Source of the DNA: Pseudoalteromonas luteoviolacea S2607
GTDB lineage: Bacteria; Pseudomonadota; Gammaproteobacteria; Enterobacterales; Alteromonadaceae
Length of the DNA stretch: 64,000 bases
NCBI RefSeq assembly: GCF_001625575.1
Contig: NZ_AUXV01000073.1
Location: 1-64,000, forward strand
Reading direction: 5' to 3'
Under the pieces are notes generated by a model. That model had not been told where the DNA came from. It did not search any database and worked only from the letters and a program-made list of their open reading frames with translations. Positions 25,576-33,827 of this stretch are shown here, one piece after another; the first letter of the stretch is position 1; each line of letters opens with the position of its first letter. The position numbers and the translations under genes were made by a program.

Positions 25576-26627
25576 TACTGGGCACCACCAAGAATTTCAA
25601 CTTGCTCTTCACCTTCAACTGCATCTTGGATTTCACCAATGTGCCAAGCGTTCTCGCCTTGCGCCGTCAGAATTTCTAAACTTTGCTCAAGCTTTTCTGC
25701 TGGAACAACGAGTATCATACCAACACCGCAGTTAAATGTGCGATACATTTCATGCGTGCTGATATTACCGTTTTCTTGAAGCCAGTTGAAAATTGCAGGC
25801 CATTCCCAGCTATCACCTTTAACAACTGCTTTTGCAGATTCAGGTAGCACGCGAGGGATGTTTTCCCAGAAGCCACCACCCGTGATATGTGATAGGGCGT
25901 GTACGTCTACTTCTTTAAGAAGTTCAAGGACTGGCTTAACATAAATGCGAGTAGGCTCAAGTAAATGTTCGCCTAGGGGTTTACCCGCATATTCTTCATT
26001 TGTGTCTGCACCTGAGACTTCAAGTACTTTACGAATTAAAGAGTAGCCATTTGAATGAGGGCCGCTTGAAGCAAGTGCAATCAACTGATCGCCAGCTTTC
26101 ACTTTCGTACCATCGATGATTTTTGATTTTTCAACGACACCAGTACAGAAACCAGCCATATCGTAGTCATCACCTTCGTACATACCCGGCATTTCAGCAG
26201 TTTCACCACCGATTAGGGCACAGCCAGATAGCTCACAACCAGCACCGATGCCGCTTACTACGTCAGCAGCTGTATCTACATCTAGTTTACCAGTTGCATA
26301 GTAATCTAAGAAAAACAGAGGCTCAGCACCTTGAACAATCAAGTCATTAACACACATAGCAACTAGGTCGATACCAACCGTGTCGTGCTTTTTTAAGTCA
26401 ATGGCTAAACGAAGCTTAGTACCAACACCATCAGTGCCAGCAACGAGTACAGGTTCTTTGTAACCTGTCGGTAGTTCGCATAGTGCACCAAAACCACCAA
26501 TACCGCCCATCACTTCTGGACGACGTGTTTTTTTCACTACGCCTTTAATGCGCTCAACCAATGCATTACCAGCATCGATATCAACGCCTGCGTCTTTATA
26601 GCTCAGAGACTGTTTTTGTTCGCTCAC
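25575..26627 (-). CDS. purM: Phosphoribosylformylglycinamidine cyclo-ligase
   Basis: PurM (AIR synthetase) closes the imidazole ring of aminoimidazole ribotide using ATP. The 350-residue protein has the SLSYKDAGVDIDAGNALVE start, the GGFGALCELP loop, the GTDGVGTKLRLA motif near 66, LIGGETAEMPGMY near 155 and HITGGGFWENIPRVLP near 244, all typical. It is the first gene of the purM-purN-DUF3108 unit. No clear PurR operator was found in the 356 bp upstream. Confidence 0.97.
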   Translation of the reverse strand: MSEQKQSLSYKDAGVDIDAGNALVERIKGVVKKTRRPEVMGGIGGFGALCELPTGYKEPVLVAGTDGVGTKLRLAIDLKKHDTVGIDLVAMCVNDLIVQGAEPLFFLDYYATGKLDVDTAADVVSGIGAGCELSGCALIGGETAEMPGMYEGDDYDMAGFCTGVVEKSKIIDGTKVKAGDQLIALASSGPHSNGYSLIRKVLEVSGADTNEEYAGKPLGEHLLEPTRIYVKPVLELLKEVDVHALSHITGGGFWENIPRVLPESAKAVVKGDSWEWPAIFNWLQENGNISTHEMYRTFNCGVGMILVVPAEKLEQSLEILTAQGENAWHIGEIQDAVEGEEQVEILGGAQ

Positions 26628-26983
26628 AGGTTTTCCTCAAAATAACAGTATAGATTTGCTTAGAAACGCGCGTATTTTACAACAATTGCGCGAACGCGGC
26701 TAGTTGAAATACGTGGTCAGAGTTTAATGTTTTACAAAGTTAATGACGCGACGCGAGTAATTCTCAAAAATGCCTCTGGTAAGGCCAGAAGGGGAAGTTT
26801 TTGCTTGCGTTAGATCAAAGTGTTAGCGCTAGTTAGGCGTACTATCGGGGTGAGGGTGAGAATTAAAGTCAGATTCAAAAGCGTACTAATTGAACGTTTA
26901 GGGTTCGGGTTTACGTGTTTAGGTTAAGGCTCTGACAATCACCTGTCTAAAACCGATCTTCCTAGGCGCAGCAGGAAATAGAT
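26628..26983. promoter_or_regulatory. Divergent region between purM and the DUF465 gene
   Basis: This 356-bp region holds the promoter for purMN on one strand and for the small DUF465 gene on the other. I looked for an ACGCAAACG-type PurR site and did not see a good one. No gene is visible. An AGGAA ribosome site precedes 26984. Confidence 0.5.
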
Positions 26984-27223
26984 ATGACGATAGGACACGA
27001 CCGTCTTGTAAAAGAATTACCTGAGTTTGAGTCTAAAATCTGCGAACTTAAAGAGCGCGATCCCGATTTTGCTAAGTTACTCAACGACTACAACAAGTTA
27101 GAAAGTCAAATAGCGACTATACGTGGAGGCTTACATCCACAGCTTGATAGCTTACTGATTGAGTTGAAAAAGCGCAGTTTAACACTCAAAGACCGAATGT
27201 ACATTGTCTTGAAAAATTCTTGA
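26984..27223 (+). CDS. YdcH family protein (DUF465)
   Basis: A 79-residue helical protein. The pattern ELKERDPDFAKLLNDYNKLESQIATI...LKKRSLTLKDRMYIVLK matches the DUF465/YdcH family, which forms a short antiparallel coiled-coil hairpin. The molecular role is unknown. It precedes a GGDEF-EAL gene by 90 bp but has its own Shine-Dalgarno and probably its own promoter. Confidence 0.8.
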   Translation: MTIGHDRLVKELPEFESKICELKERDPDFAKLLNDYNKLESQIATIRGGLHPQLDSLLIELKKRSLTLKDRMYIVLKNS

Positions 27224-27312
27224 TTTGGTGACGACTGGTGGTTGAGCAGGGGCGATGAGAGCGCATATCTGGAATATTAAACTATACTAATAGCAGTCTT
27301 TCCCCTTGGGTC

Positions 27313-28923
27313 TTGTTTTTGGAAACATTAAGCCTTTGTTTGATCCTCGTTGGGCTCGCTTTCTTAGTGGTGTCGTTTCGTCCTGCTTTGGAAATATGCC
27401 GTATTGCTCAATCTCCCGGTTGGCGGGTGTTGTTTGCGTTAATCTGCTTTTTTGTAGCAGGATACGCGGGGTTCGCAATTTATGTTTATGAGAGGGTAGA
27501 CGCCTCCAATGTAACGTTCGGGTTGTCTACGATACTCGCATTGGGCGGCTTATTCGTTATCGTTGTGGTCAACTTAAGCAAGGCAAGTTTAACCAAACTT
27601 CAAAAATCTGTAGATCTAGAAAAGTACAACTCCCAGCATGACCATTTAACTAAACTAAGAAACCGTCCTCAATGCTTCGCAAGTATTGAAAAGCGTCAGC
27701 GTGCAAATCAGCAGTTTTCTGTCGTGCTCTACGACTTATATAACTTGAAGCAAATCAATGATGCAATGGGACACTTTTTTGGTGATAAGTTATTAATCCA
27801 GTTTGCCCAAGCCATTTCTAATAGCTTATTGCCGGGAAGTGAACTATTTCGTATTGGAGGGGACGAATTTGTAGTGGTGAGTGAGGCGCGTAATGAGTCT
27901 GCATTGTTTGCTCAGAATAATGCGATATTAAGCTCGCTTCATAATGGGCTTGTTGTCGAGGAAGTGGCGGTGGATGTGATATATAGCTCCGGTGCAATCA
28001 TAAATGTGCCTGAAGAAAGAACATCTGCATCGGAGTTACTTAAGCGGGCTGATATTGCTATGTACGCCGCAAAGAGGAGTAAGCAGAGCCTAGAGCTTTT
28101 TGACAAAGCCTTGCACCAAGGGGTGGTCTCTGAATTTCATATGCTCAATGATTTTAAAAGTGCGTTAGCAAGGGGGGATTTAACGGTTTTTTATCAACCC
28201 ATCGTGGAAACTGCGAGTAGCAAAGTGCATGGTGTAGAGGCACTTGTGAGGTGGCCTTCTGATGATGGTGCCTTTATCTTACCTGATAGGTTCATTCCTA
28301 TTGCAGAAAAGAACAATATGATTAAGTACTTAAGTGCATATGTAATCAATACTGTGTTTAGCGATTTGAGTGTGCTGCTGAAACTAAACGCTAATCTTTC
28401 TGTGCATATTAATTTATCTTGCCAAGACTTAGTCGGAAATAACCTTATTAATGTACTAAACAGCCAAGTGGAAAGTAAAAAGGTCGACCCTAGCAGGATC
28501 ATCTTTGAACTGACAGAAAGTATGGTGATGACGGATGTTGAGCAAACCAAACAGTTAATTGAACGATTGATCGATATGGGGTTTGCTGTGAGTATCGATG
28601 ACTTTGGCACAGGGTTTTCTTCCTTTTCTATATTGAAAGAATTACCTATTTCTCAAATAAAAATAGACAAGTCATTTGTTACAAAATGTTTGGAGCAAGA
28701 CAAGGATAGAGCAATTATTGAAACCACGCTGTTTTTGGCTAAAAAACTTGGTTGCTCTGTCGTCGCTGAGGGAGTTGAGAATGACGAAACAACCAAATAT
28801 CTCGCTAAGCAAGGTTGTACATATATCCAAGGGTTTAATATCAGTGAGCCACTGTCATTAGGAGAAGTGAAAGGCTGGATAACCAGCAGTGGCCTAGTTC
28901 AGACCGCGTTAAGGAAGTATTAA
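27313..28923 (+). CDS. Membrane-bound GGDEF-EAL cyclic-di-GMP enzyme
   Basis: A 536-residue protein with two or three N-terminal membrane helices (about 3-22, 34-57 and 70-90) and no large periplasmic domain. A GGDEF domain (about 110-265) carries RIGGDEFVVV, so diguanylate cyclase activity is plausible. The product-inhibition site RxxD upstream of it is replaced by LPGS. An EAL domain (about 275-525) follows with EALVRW, NLSCQDL, ELTES, IDDFGTGFSS, KIDKSF and AEGVEN, consistent with phosphodiesterase activity. The start is uncertain: no ATG is available and TTG at 27313 or 27319 has no clear ribosome site. A TATACT box at 27283-27288 lies close upstream. Confidence 0.88.
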   Translation: MFLETLSLCLILVGLAFLVVSFRPALEICRIAQSPGWRVLFALICFFVAGYAGFAIYVYERVDASNVTFGLSTILALGGLFVIVVVNLSKASLTKLQKSVDLEKYNSQHDHLTKLRNRPQCFASIEKRQRANQQFSVVLYDLYNLKQINDAMGHFFGDKLLIQFAQAISNSLLPGSELFRIGGDEFVVVSEARNESALFAQNNAILSSLHNGLVVEEVAVDVIYSSGAIINVPEERTSASELLKRADIAMYAAKRSKQSLELFDKALHQGVVSEFHMLNDFKSALARGDLTVFYQPIVETASSKVHGVEALVRWPSDDGAFILPDRFIPIAEKNNMIKYLSAYVINTVFSDLSVLLKLNANLSVHINLSCQDLVGNNLINVLNSQVESKKVDPSRIIFELTESMVMTDVEQTKQLIERLIDMGFAVSIDDFGTGFSSFSILKELPISQIKIDKSFVTKCLEQDKDRAIIETTLFLAKKLGCSVVAEGVENDETTKYLAKQGCTYIQGFNISEPLSLGEVKGWITSSGLVQTALRKY

Positions 28924-29271
28924 GGTTCGCCTTGATATCCTCGCCCGCTTTTTTAAATTGAGTGGGCTTTGAGTGCAGTCATATTTCGAAGGCGTTTAAC
29001 TGTTCGTTTTTATCTCGACTTGATATTGAAAACTAACCGCTAAATCTTTCGACATGTTTATGTGAATGAGAATTCGCACTTTTCTGGTCCATTCTATCAA
29101 GCAGAATGTTTCATTCTGTAAAATCCAATACAATTTTTGACAACTTCTGCGATCATATCGCTTTAGCATATGACCCAGCATATTCATTTTGAAAGATGTC
29201 GTTGTGTATGTTGTACAAAACTCACAATTGAGCCATGTGGGTAGTTTTATTTTATTTAAGAGGAATTGAAA
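28924..29271. other. Intergenic region between the GGDEF-EAL and MlaC-like genes
   Basis: These 348 bp contain a GCCCGCT / AGTGGGC hairpin with a long loop at 28943-28967 that may terminate the upstream gene. An AGAGGAA ribosome site lies just before 29272. No gene is visible. Confidence 0.5.
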
Positions 29272-29859
29272 TTGAGAAAAGTCGTCAGCTTTTTATTTTT
29301 AGTGTTTTGCTCAACGATGGCGATGGCTAATGAGACGCCATACCAACTGATCACTCAGGTTGGTGACGGGCTCTTTGCGGACATAAAGAAAGTAAATGCA
29401 GGAGGCAAAGCAACATCAAAGGAAATGCGTGGCATAGTGAAAGCGCGATTAATGCCACATATTGATACTCGATTTGTATCTAGAAAATTGCTAGGTAAGC
29501 ATATTAAAGGCTTAAAACGCCAAGAAGCCATAGAATTTATTGGTGCAGTAACACACTACTTGGAAGTGACGTATGCAAGTGCATTAATGCAGTATAAGGG
29601 TCAAGAGGTTGTGTTTGAAAAGGCACCAGCACCAAAAGACAGCAAGTACGCGACGGTCAAAGCAATTATTAAAGAAAGTGCGGGGCCTGACATTGACCTA
29701 CATTTTAAATTCCGCAAAGGAAAAGATGGGCAATGGAAAGTATATGACCTTGTTGCAGAGGGGATTTCGCTTCTGAGCGCGAAACAAAAAGAGATTGTAT
29801 CGCGCATTTCACAGGTAGGGTTGGCACAGGTTACGACCGAGCTCAATAATAAAAGCTAG
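29272..29859 (+). CDS. MlaC/Ttg2D-like phospholipid-binding protein
   Basis: A 195-residue periplasmic protein of the MlaC family, which shuttles phospholipids between outer and inner membranes. TTG 29272 is preferred because AGAGGAA is then about 7 nt upstream; TTG 29266 is too close. A signal peptide ends at AMA. YQLITQVGDGLFADIKKV, RLMPHIDTRFVSRKLLGKHIK, FIGAVTHYLEVTYASALMQY and WKVYDLVAEGISLL follow the family pattern. There are no mlaFEDB genes beside it, so this is an orphan or second copy rather than part of a complete mla operon. Confidence 0.85.
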   Translation: MRKVVSFLFLVFCSTMAMANETPYQLITQVGDGLFADIKKVNAGGKATSKEMRGIVKARLMPHIDTRFVSRKLLGKHIKGLKRQEAIEFIGAVTHYLEVTYASALMQYKGQEVVFEKAPAPKDSKYATVKAIIKESAGPDIDLHFKFRKGKDGQWKVYDLVAEGISLLSAKQKEIVSRISQVGLAQVTTELNNKS

Positions 29860-29876
29860 TTGTTCGTGAATCTAAA

Positions 29877-30686
29877 TTAACCTCTAGGAGATAGAAACTT
29901 ACCGGTTTCTATTTCCTCGCGTGTTTTTAATGCCAATTGTTCCAACACATTAATATTCCTACCCCTTGCAGTGAGTTCGTGTTTTATATCAATTAAATCT
30001 ACTTCTTCAAAGCCTGATAACTGCGCTATTCTTGCGAAGGTGTAGGCATGCTTATATTTTTTTTGTTTGTAAAAAATACTGACGAGCGCCTTGTAGACTT
30101 CAAGATCAGGTGTTTCTCCGGCTTCGTTGAGTTCCAATACTCGATAGAGTAGGTCGATGGTTTTATCATCATCAAACTTTGCGTAATAAGTTGCCAAAAA
30201 CATCTGGATTTCACTGTTGTCTCTGACATACTTCTCGTCCTGCATTCTCAGAAGCTTGTTCATTGCAAATTGGCTATTGTTCCTAGACCAATGATAATAC
30301 AGTAACCCTGGGTGGTTAGAGCCGCGAGTATCTTGGTAGATACGGTTCATCTCTTTTAAGCTTGTTAGGTGCCCTTCGACTCGAGACGTGGTTTTTTCTT
30401 TAAGTTTTATGTGTTCAATCTTGGCTGCCAAAGAAATGCAAGTATTGTACGTTTCAAACTTCTTTAGCAATTGGTACTTGTTGTCATCAATAGGATCTTT
30501 GTATTCGATATAGCGACTGAGGATAACAGCGGCGCGTTCTTCTTTACAATGGCTGTCCTTATTTAGGTCACTACAAAAACCTGGTGTTTCATCACATACT
30601 TTTGCCAGTGTCAAAGGCTCCTCACATCCGGTCATTAACGAGAGCAACGAAGCACTGACAATAGAAAACATCCACCTATTAGCCAT
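29877..30686 (-). CDS. DUF2989 family lipoprotein
   Basis: A 269-residue lipoprotein. The signal ends LMTGC (Cys21). The mature part begins with a short Cys-containing segment (KVCDETPGFCSDLNKDSHCKEE) and continues as helical, TPR-like repeats (AEIQ/ATYYAKFDDDKTIDLLYRVLEL, VYKALVSIFYKQKKYKHAYTFARIAQL). This matches the DUF2989 family of Vibrio and Alteromonadales. Function is unknown. It converges on the MlaC-like gene with a 17-bp gap. Confidence 0.8.
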   Translation of the reverse strand: MANRWMFSIVSASLLSLMTGCEEPLTLAKVCDETPGFCSDLNKDSHCKEERAAVILSRYIEYKDPIDDNKYQLLKKFETYNTCISLAAKIEHIKLKEKTTSRVEGHLTSLKEMNRIYQDTRGSNHPGLLYYHWSRNNSQFAMNKLLRMQDEKYVRDNSEIQMFLATYYAKFDDDKTIDLLYRVLELNEAGETPDLEVYKALVSIFYKQKKYKHAYTFARIAQLSGFEEVDLIDIKHELTARGRNINVLEQLALKTREEIETGKFLSPRG

Positions 30687-31008
30687 TGTTTATCCTAAAT
30701 AATATTTACACGCGCACAACATACCATTTTTGCATCTTTCGAAACAGCCCCATAGCTAAGTATGTTCTCTAAGTTTAATCCAGAAAGGAAATTTTGTACG
30801 ACTATTTTATGAATTTTGAAAGCTTAGAAGTTGAACAATTACTCAATACGCAGACGAGGTAACGGAAACAAAATGCACTACCGGATGTGCCTTATATAGA
30901 AACTTGAGGAAATGTCAGGTAAAAGTGGAGAATAATTGCAGATTAAATTAGAATGGCGGTGCCCATTAGGGCTATCCGTTCAAAAAAATTGTTTATTAGG
31001 CAGAAAAA
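30687..31008. promoter_or_regulatory. Divergent promoter region upstream of the GAPDH gene
   Basis: These 322 bp separate the divergent DUF2989 and GAPDH genes. I could not assign clear promoter boxes. No gene is visible. Confidence 0.45.
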
Positions 31009-32451
31009 ATGACCTTATCTCACGAGCAAGAATATCAAAATAGCTGGCAAGAGCGCCAAGATTACGCAGAAAATATGCAGCCTATCATCGGCCGCTTATA
31101 CCGTAACCTGGGTGTTGAAATCGCTGTTTATGGCCGTCCACTTGTAAACACTAGTACAATTGACGTAATCAAAGCACATAAAACAGTAGCACGTTTTGAA
31201 GAGACTAAATTGCGTCTTCGTGAAAGCTTCCCATTCCTAGAAGCTATCAGCAAAATGGAGCTTGCACCTGGTCGCATCGATTTAGGTAAGCTAGCTTATG
31301 CATATATTTACAAAAATGCAGGGGAAGGCCGTTCAATCGAAGAATACTTGAACAGTGAACTTGCTGACTTATTAAATAAAGGTACACGTCCAGAACCTCG
31401 TGACGTGGTACTATACGGTTTCGGCCGTATTGGACGTCTATTAGCGCGCCTGCTTATTGAGCGTGGCGGCTCTCACGCTGATTTACGTCTTCGTGCAATC
31501 GTTGTTCGCGGTGGCCGTGACGGTGATTTAGAAAAGCGTGCAAGCTTATTGCGTCGTGATTCAATTCACGGTCCTTTCGATGGTTCAATTACAGTTGACC
31601 ATGAAAAGAGTGCAATCAAAGCAAACGGTAACTACATTCAAGTAATTTACGCAAACTCACCTGAAGAAGTAGATTACACGAAATACGGCATCGAGAATGC
31701 GCTTGTAGTTGATAATACTGGTGTGTGGAAAGATGAAGATGGTTTAGGTAAACACCTTAAATCTATCGGTGCATCTAAAGTACTTCTTACTGCACCTGCT
31801 AAAGGTGACATCAAGAACATCGTATACGGTGTAAACAACGTAGATATTCTTGGTGAAGATAAAATTGTTTCAGCAGCAAGCTGTACAACAAACGCCATTA
31901 CACCAGTACTAAAAGCGCTTAACGACAAGTTTGGCATTAAGAATGGTCACGTTGAAACTGTTCACTCTTACACGAACGACCAAAACTTAATCGATAATTA
32001 TCACAAAGCAGAGCGTCGTGGACGCAGTGCTGCATTGAACATGGTAATTACTTCTACTGGTGCTGCAAAAGCTGTAGCTAAAGCACTTCCTGAGCTAGCT
32101 GGCAAGTTAACTGGTAACGCAATTCGTGTACCAACGCCAAACGTATCAATGGCTATCTTAAACCTTAACCTAGGTTCAGAAACAACAGCAGAAGAGTTAA
32201 ACGAGTTCTTACGTGAAACGTCTCTGTATTCTGACCTGCGCGATCAAATTGACTACACAGCGTCAACTGAAATTGTATCTACTGACTTAGTAGGTAGCCG
32301 TTACGCAGGTGTTGTTGATTCTCAAGCAACAATTGTTGATGGTGATCGTGTTGTACTATACGTATGGTACGATAATGAGTTTGGTTACAGCTGTCAGGTT
32401 GTTCGCGTTATGCGCGATATGGCAGAAGTAGCCTTCCCAAGTCTACCTTAA
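31009..32451 (+). CDS. Glyceraldehyde-3-phosphate dehydrogenase, long N-terminally extended form
   Basis: A 480-residue GAPDH, about 150 residues longer than the classical enzyme. The NAD-binding fold begins near residue 128 (VVLYGFGRIGRLLARLL). The catalytic Cys292 is in ASCTTNAITPV, and HSYTNDQNLIDNYHK, RRGRSAALNM and WYDNEFGYSCQVVRVM are standard GAPDH blocks. The extra N-terminus is predicted helical (SHEQEYQNSWQERQDYAENM) and is shared by the long GAPDH of Vibrio and Shewanella. This form may work in gluconeogenesis or with NADP, but that cannot be read here. The gene is monocistronic with a terminator. Confidence 0.92.
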   Translation: MTLSHEQEYQNSWQERQDYAENMQPIIGRLYRNLGVEIAVYGRPLVNTSTIDVIKAHKTVARFEETKLRLRESFPFLEAISKMELAPGRIDLGKLAYAYIYKNAGEGRSIEEYLNSELADLLNKGTRPEPRDVVLYGFGRIGRLLARLLIERGGSHADLRLRAIVVRGGRDGDLEKRASLLRRDSIHGPFDGSITVDHEKSAIKANGNYIQVIYANSPEEVDYTKYGIENALVVDNTGVWKDEDGLGKHLKSIGASKVLLTAPAKGDIKNIVYGVNNVDILGEDKIVSAASCTTNAITPVLKALNDKFGIKNGHVETVHSYTNDQNLIDNYHKAERRGRSAALNMVITSTGAAKAVAKALPELAGKLTGNAIRVPTPNVSMAILNLNLGSETTAEELNEFLRETSLYSDLRDQIDYTASTEIVSTDLVGSRYAGVVDSQATIVDGDRVVLYVWYDNEFGYSCQVVRVMRDMAEVAFPSLP

Positions 32452-32467
32452 TAAAGGTATGACCATT

Positions 32468-32496
32468 AAAAAAGCCAGCATTAGCTGGCTTTTTTA
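32468..32496 (+). terminator. Terminator after the GAPDH gene
   Basis: AAAAGCCAGC, ATTA loop, GCTGGCTTTT followed by T residues; a classical intrinsic terminator. Confidence 0.92.
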
Positions 32497-32631
32497 GTTT
32501 TTGATCGGCGTCATGTGTGATAGGCTTTCCACAGTTTTTAGCTACATCTAGCTAACATGGATAACAATTCATTGTTTTGTTAGAAATACGCAATTTAAAG
32601 GCAATACTATTGCCAAGTAATTAGGGTAAAT

Positions 32632-33759
32632 ATGAGAATCTCAAGTAATTTTGACAGCGGTAATATCAAGGTAATTTCGGCTGAGCAGCCTCACGATATT
32701 CAGCTAGAAATCAACAAAGACAATAACTCTGACTTTTTTCAATGGTTTCACTTTCGTCTAGAGTCTACACCTTTTGTAGAGCACAAATTACACATTAATA
32801 AGTTAGCCGAATCAGCTTACCCAGAGGGGTGGGATGATTATCAGGCTGTTGCCTCATATGACAGACAAAATTGGTTTAGAGTACCAACTGAATATAAAGA
32901 CGGCCAACTAGTCATTAATTTTGAGCCAGAGTATAACCACACGTTTTTTGCGTACTTTGCACCGTATAGCTATGAGCGCCATTTAGACTTGCTTTACAGA
33001 GCGCAAAGCCATGATGCTTGTCAAATCCAAACATTGGGTCAAACCATTGATGGTAGAGACATTAGTTTGCTTGTAATTGGTGAGCCAAGTGAAACGAAGA
33101 AGAAAATATGGATCACAGCACGTCAACACCCAGGTGAAACGATGGCAGAGTGGTTTGTTGAAGGGCTATTAGAAAAGCTGTTAGATGATGAAGATCCGCA
33201 TGCAGCAGCTTTATTGTCAAAATCAGTATTTTACATCGTGCCTAACATGAACCCAGATGGCAGTGTAAGAGGCCACTTAAGAACAAATGCTAACGGCGTG
33301 AACCTAAACCGTGAATGGCAAACGCCAAGCGTTGAAAATTCACCAGAAGTATTTTACGTATTAGAAAAAATGCGCGAAGTCGGACTTGATATGTATCTAG
33401 ATATTCATGGTGATGAGGCGTTGCCTTATAACTTTGTTGCAGGTAGTGAAGGTATCCCAAGCTATGATGCGCGTTTAGCCAGTCTTGAAAACCAGTTTAA
33501 AGATGCATTATTGACTATCACACCAGATTTCCAAGACGTTTATGGATATCCTAAAGATGAACCTGGTCAAGCTAATTTGACGGTAGCTTCTTGCGCTGTA
33601 GGTGAAGAGTTTAAAGCATTAGCTTATACGATTGAAATGCCGTTTAAAGATAATGCAGATTTACCCGATCCGTATTATGGCTGGTCTGACAGACGCTCAT
33701 ACCAGTTTGGACAAGATACATTAGCTGCAATTGTGAAAGTTGTAGATAATCTAAGATAA
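32632..33759 (+). CDS. M14 family cytosolic-type zinc carboxypeptidase
   Basis: A 375-residue protein of the M14 carboxypeptidase family, subgroup related to eukaryotic cytosolic carboxypeptidases (CCP/AGBL). An N-terminal beta-rich domain of about 120 residues (FQWFHFRLE...FFAYFAPYSYERHLDLL) precedes the catalytic domain, a hallmark of that subgroup. The zinc ligands are in RQHPGETMAEWF near residue 165 and in YLDIHGDE near 263. NPDGSVRGHLRTNANGVNLNREW carries the Arg/Asn substrate-binding residues. No signal peptide is present. Bacterial members have been linked to trimming of C-terminal acidic residues, but the substrate is unknown here. Confidence 0.9.
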   Translation: MRISSNFDSGNIKVISAEQPHDIQLEINKDNNSDFFQWFHFRLESTPFVEHKLHINKLAESAYPEGWDDYQAVASYDRQNWFRVPTEYKDGQLVINFEPEYNHTFFAYFAPYSYERHLDLLYRAQSHDACQIQTLGQTIDGRDISLLVIGEPSETKKKIWITARQHPGETMAEWFVEGLLEKLLDDEDPHAAALLSKSVFYIVPNMNPDGSVRGHLRTNANGVNLNREWQTPSVENSPEVFYVLEKMREVGLDMYLDIHGDEALPYNFVAGSEGIPSYDARLASLENQFKDALLTITPDFQDVYGYPKDEPGQANLTVASCAVGEEFKALAYTIEMPFKDNADLPDPYYGWSDRRSYQFGQDTLAAIVKVVDNLR

Positions 33760-33766
33760 TCAACAG

Positions 33767-33795
33767 TAAGGCAGCCTTTTGGGTTGCCTTTTTTA
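33767..33795 (+). terminator. Terminator after the carboxypeptidase gene
   Basis: AAGGCAGCC, TTTT loop, GGGTTGCCTT and a T-run. Confidence 0.88.
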
Positions 33796-33827
33796 TTTAT
33801 ATAACAACAACTAGAAGAGGAAGTGTC

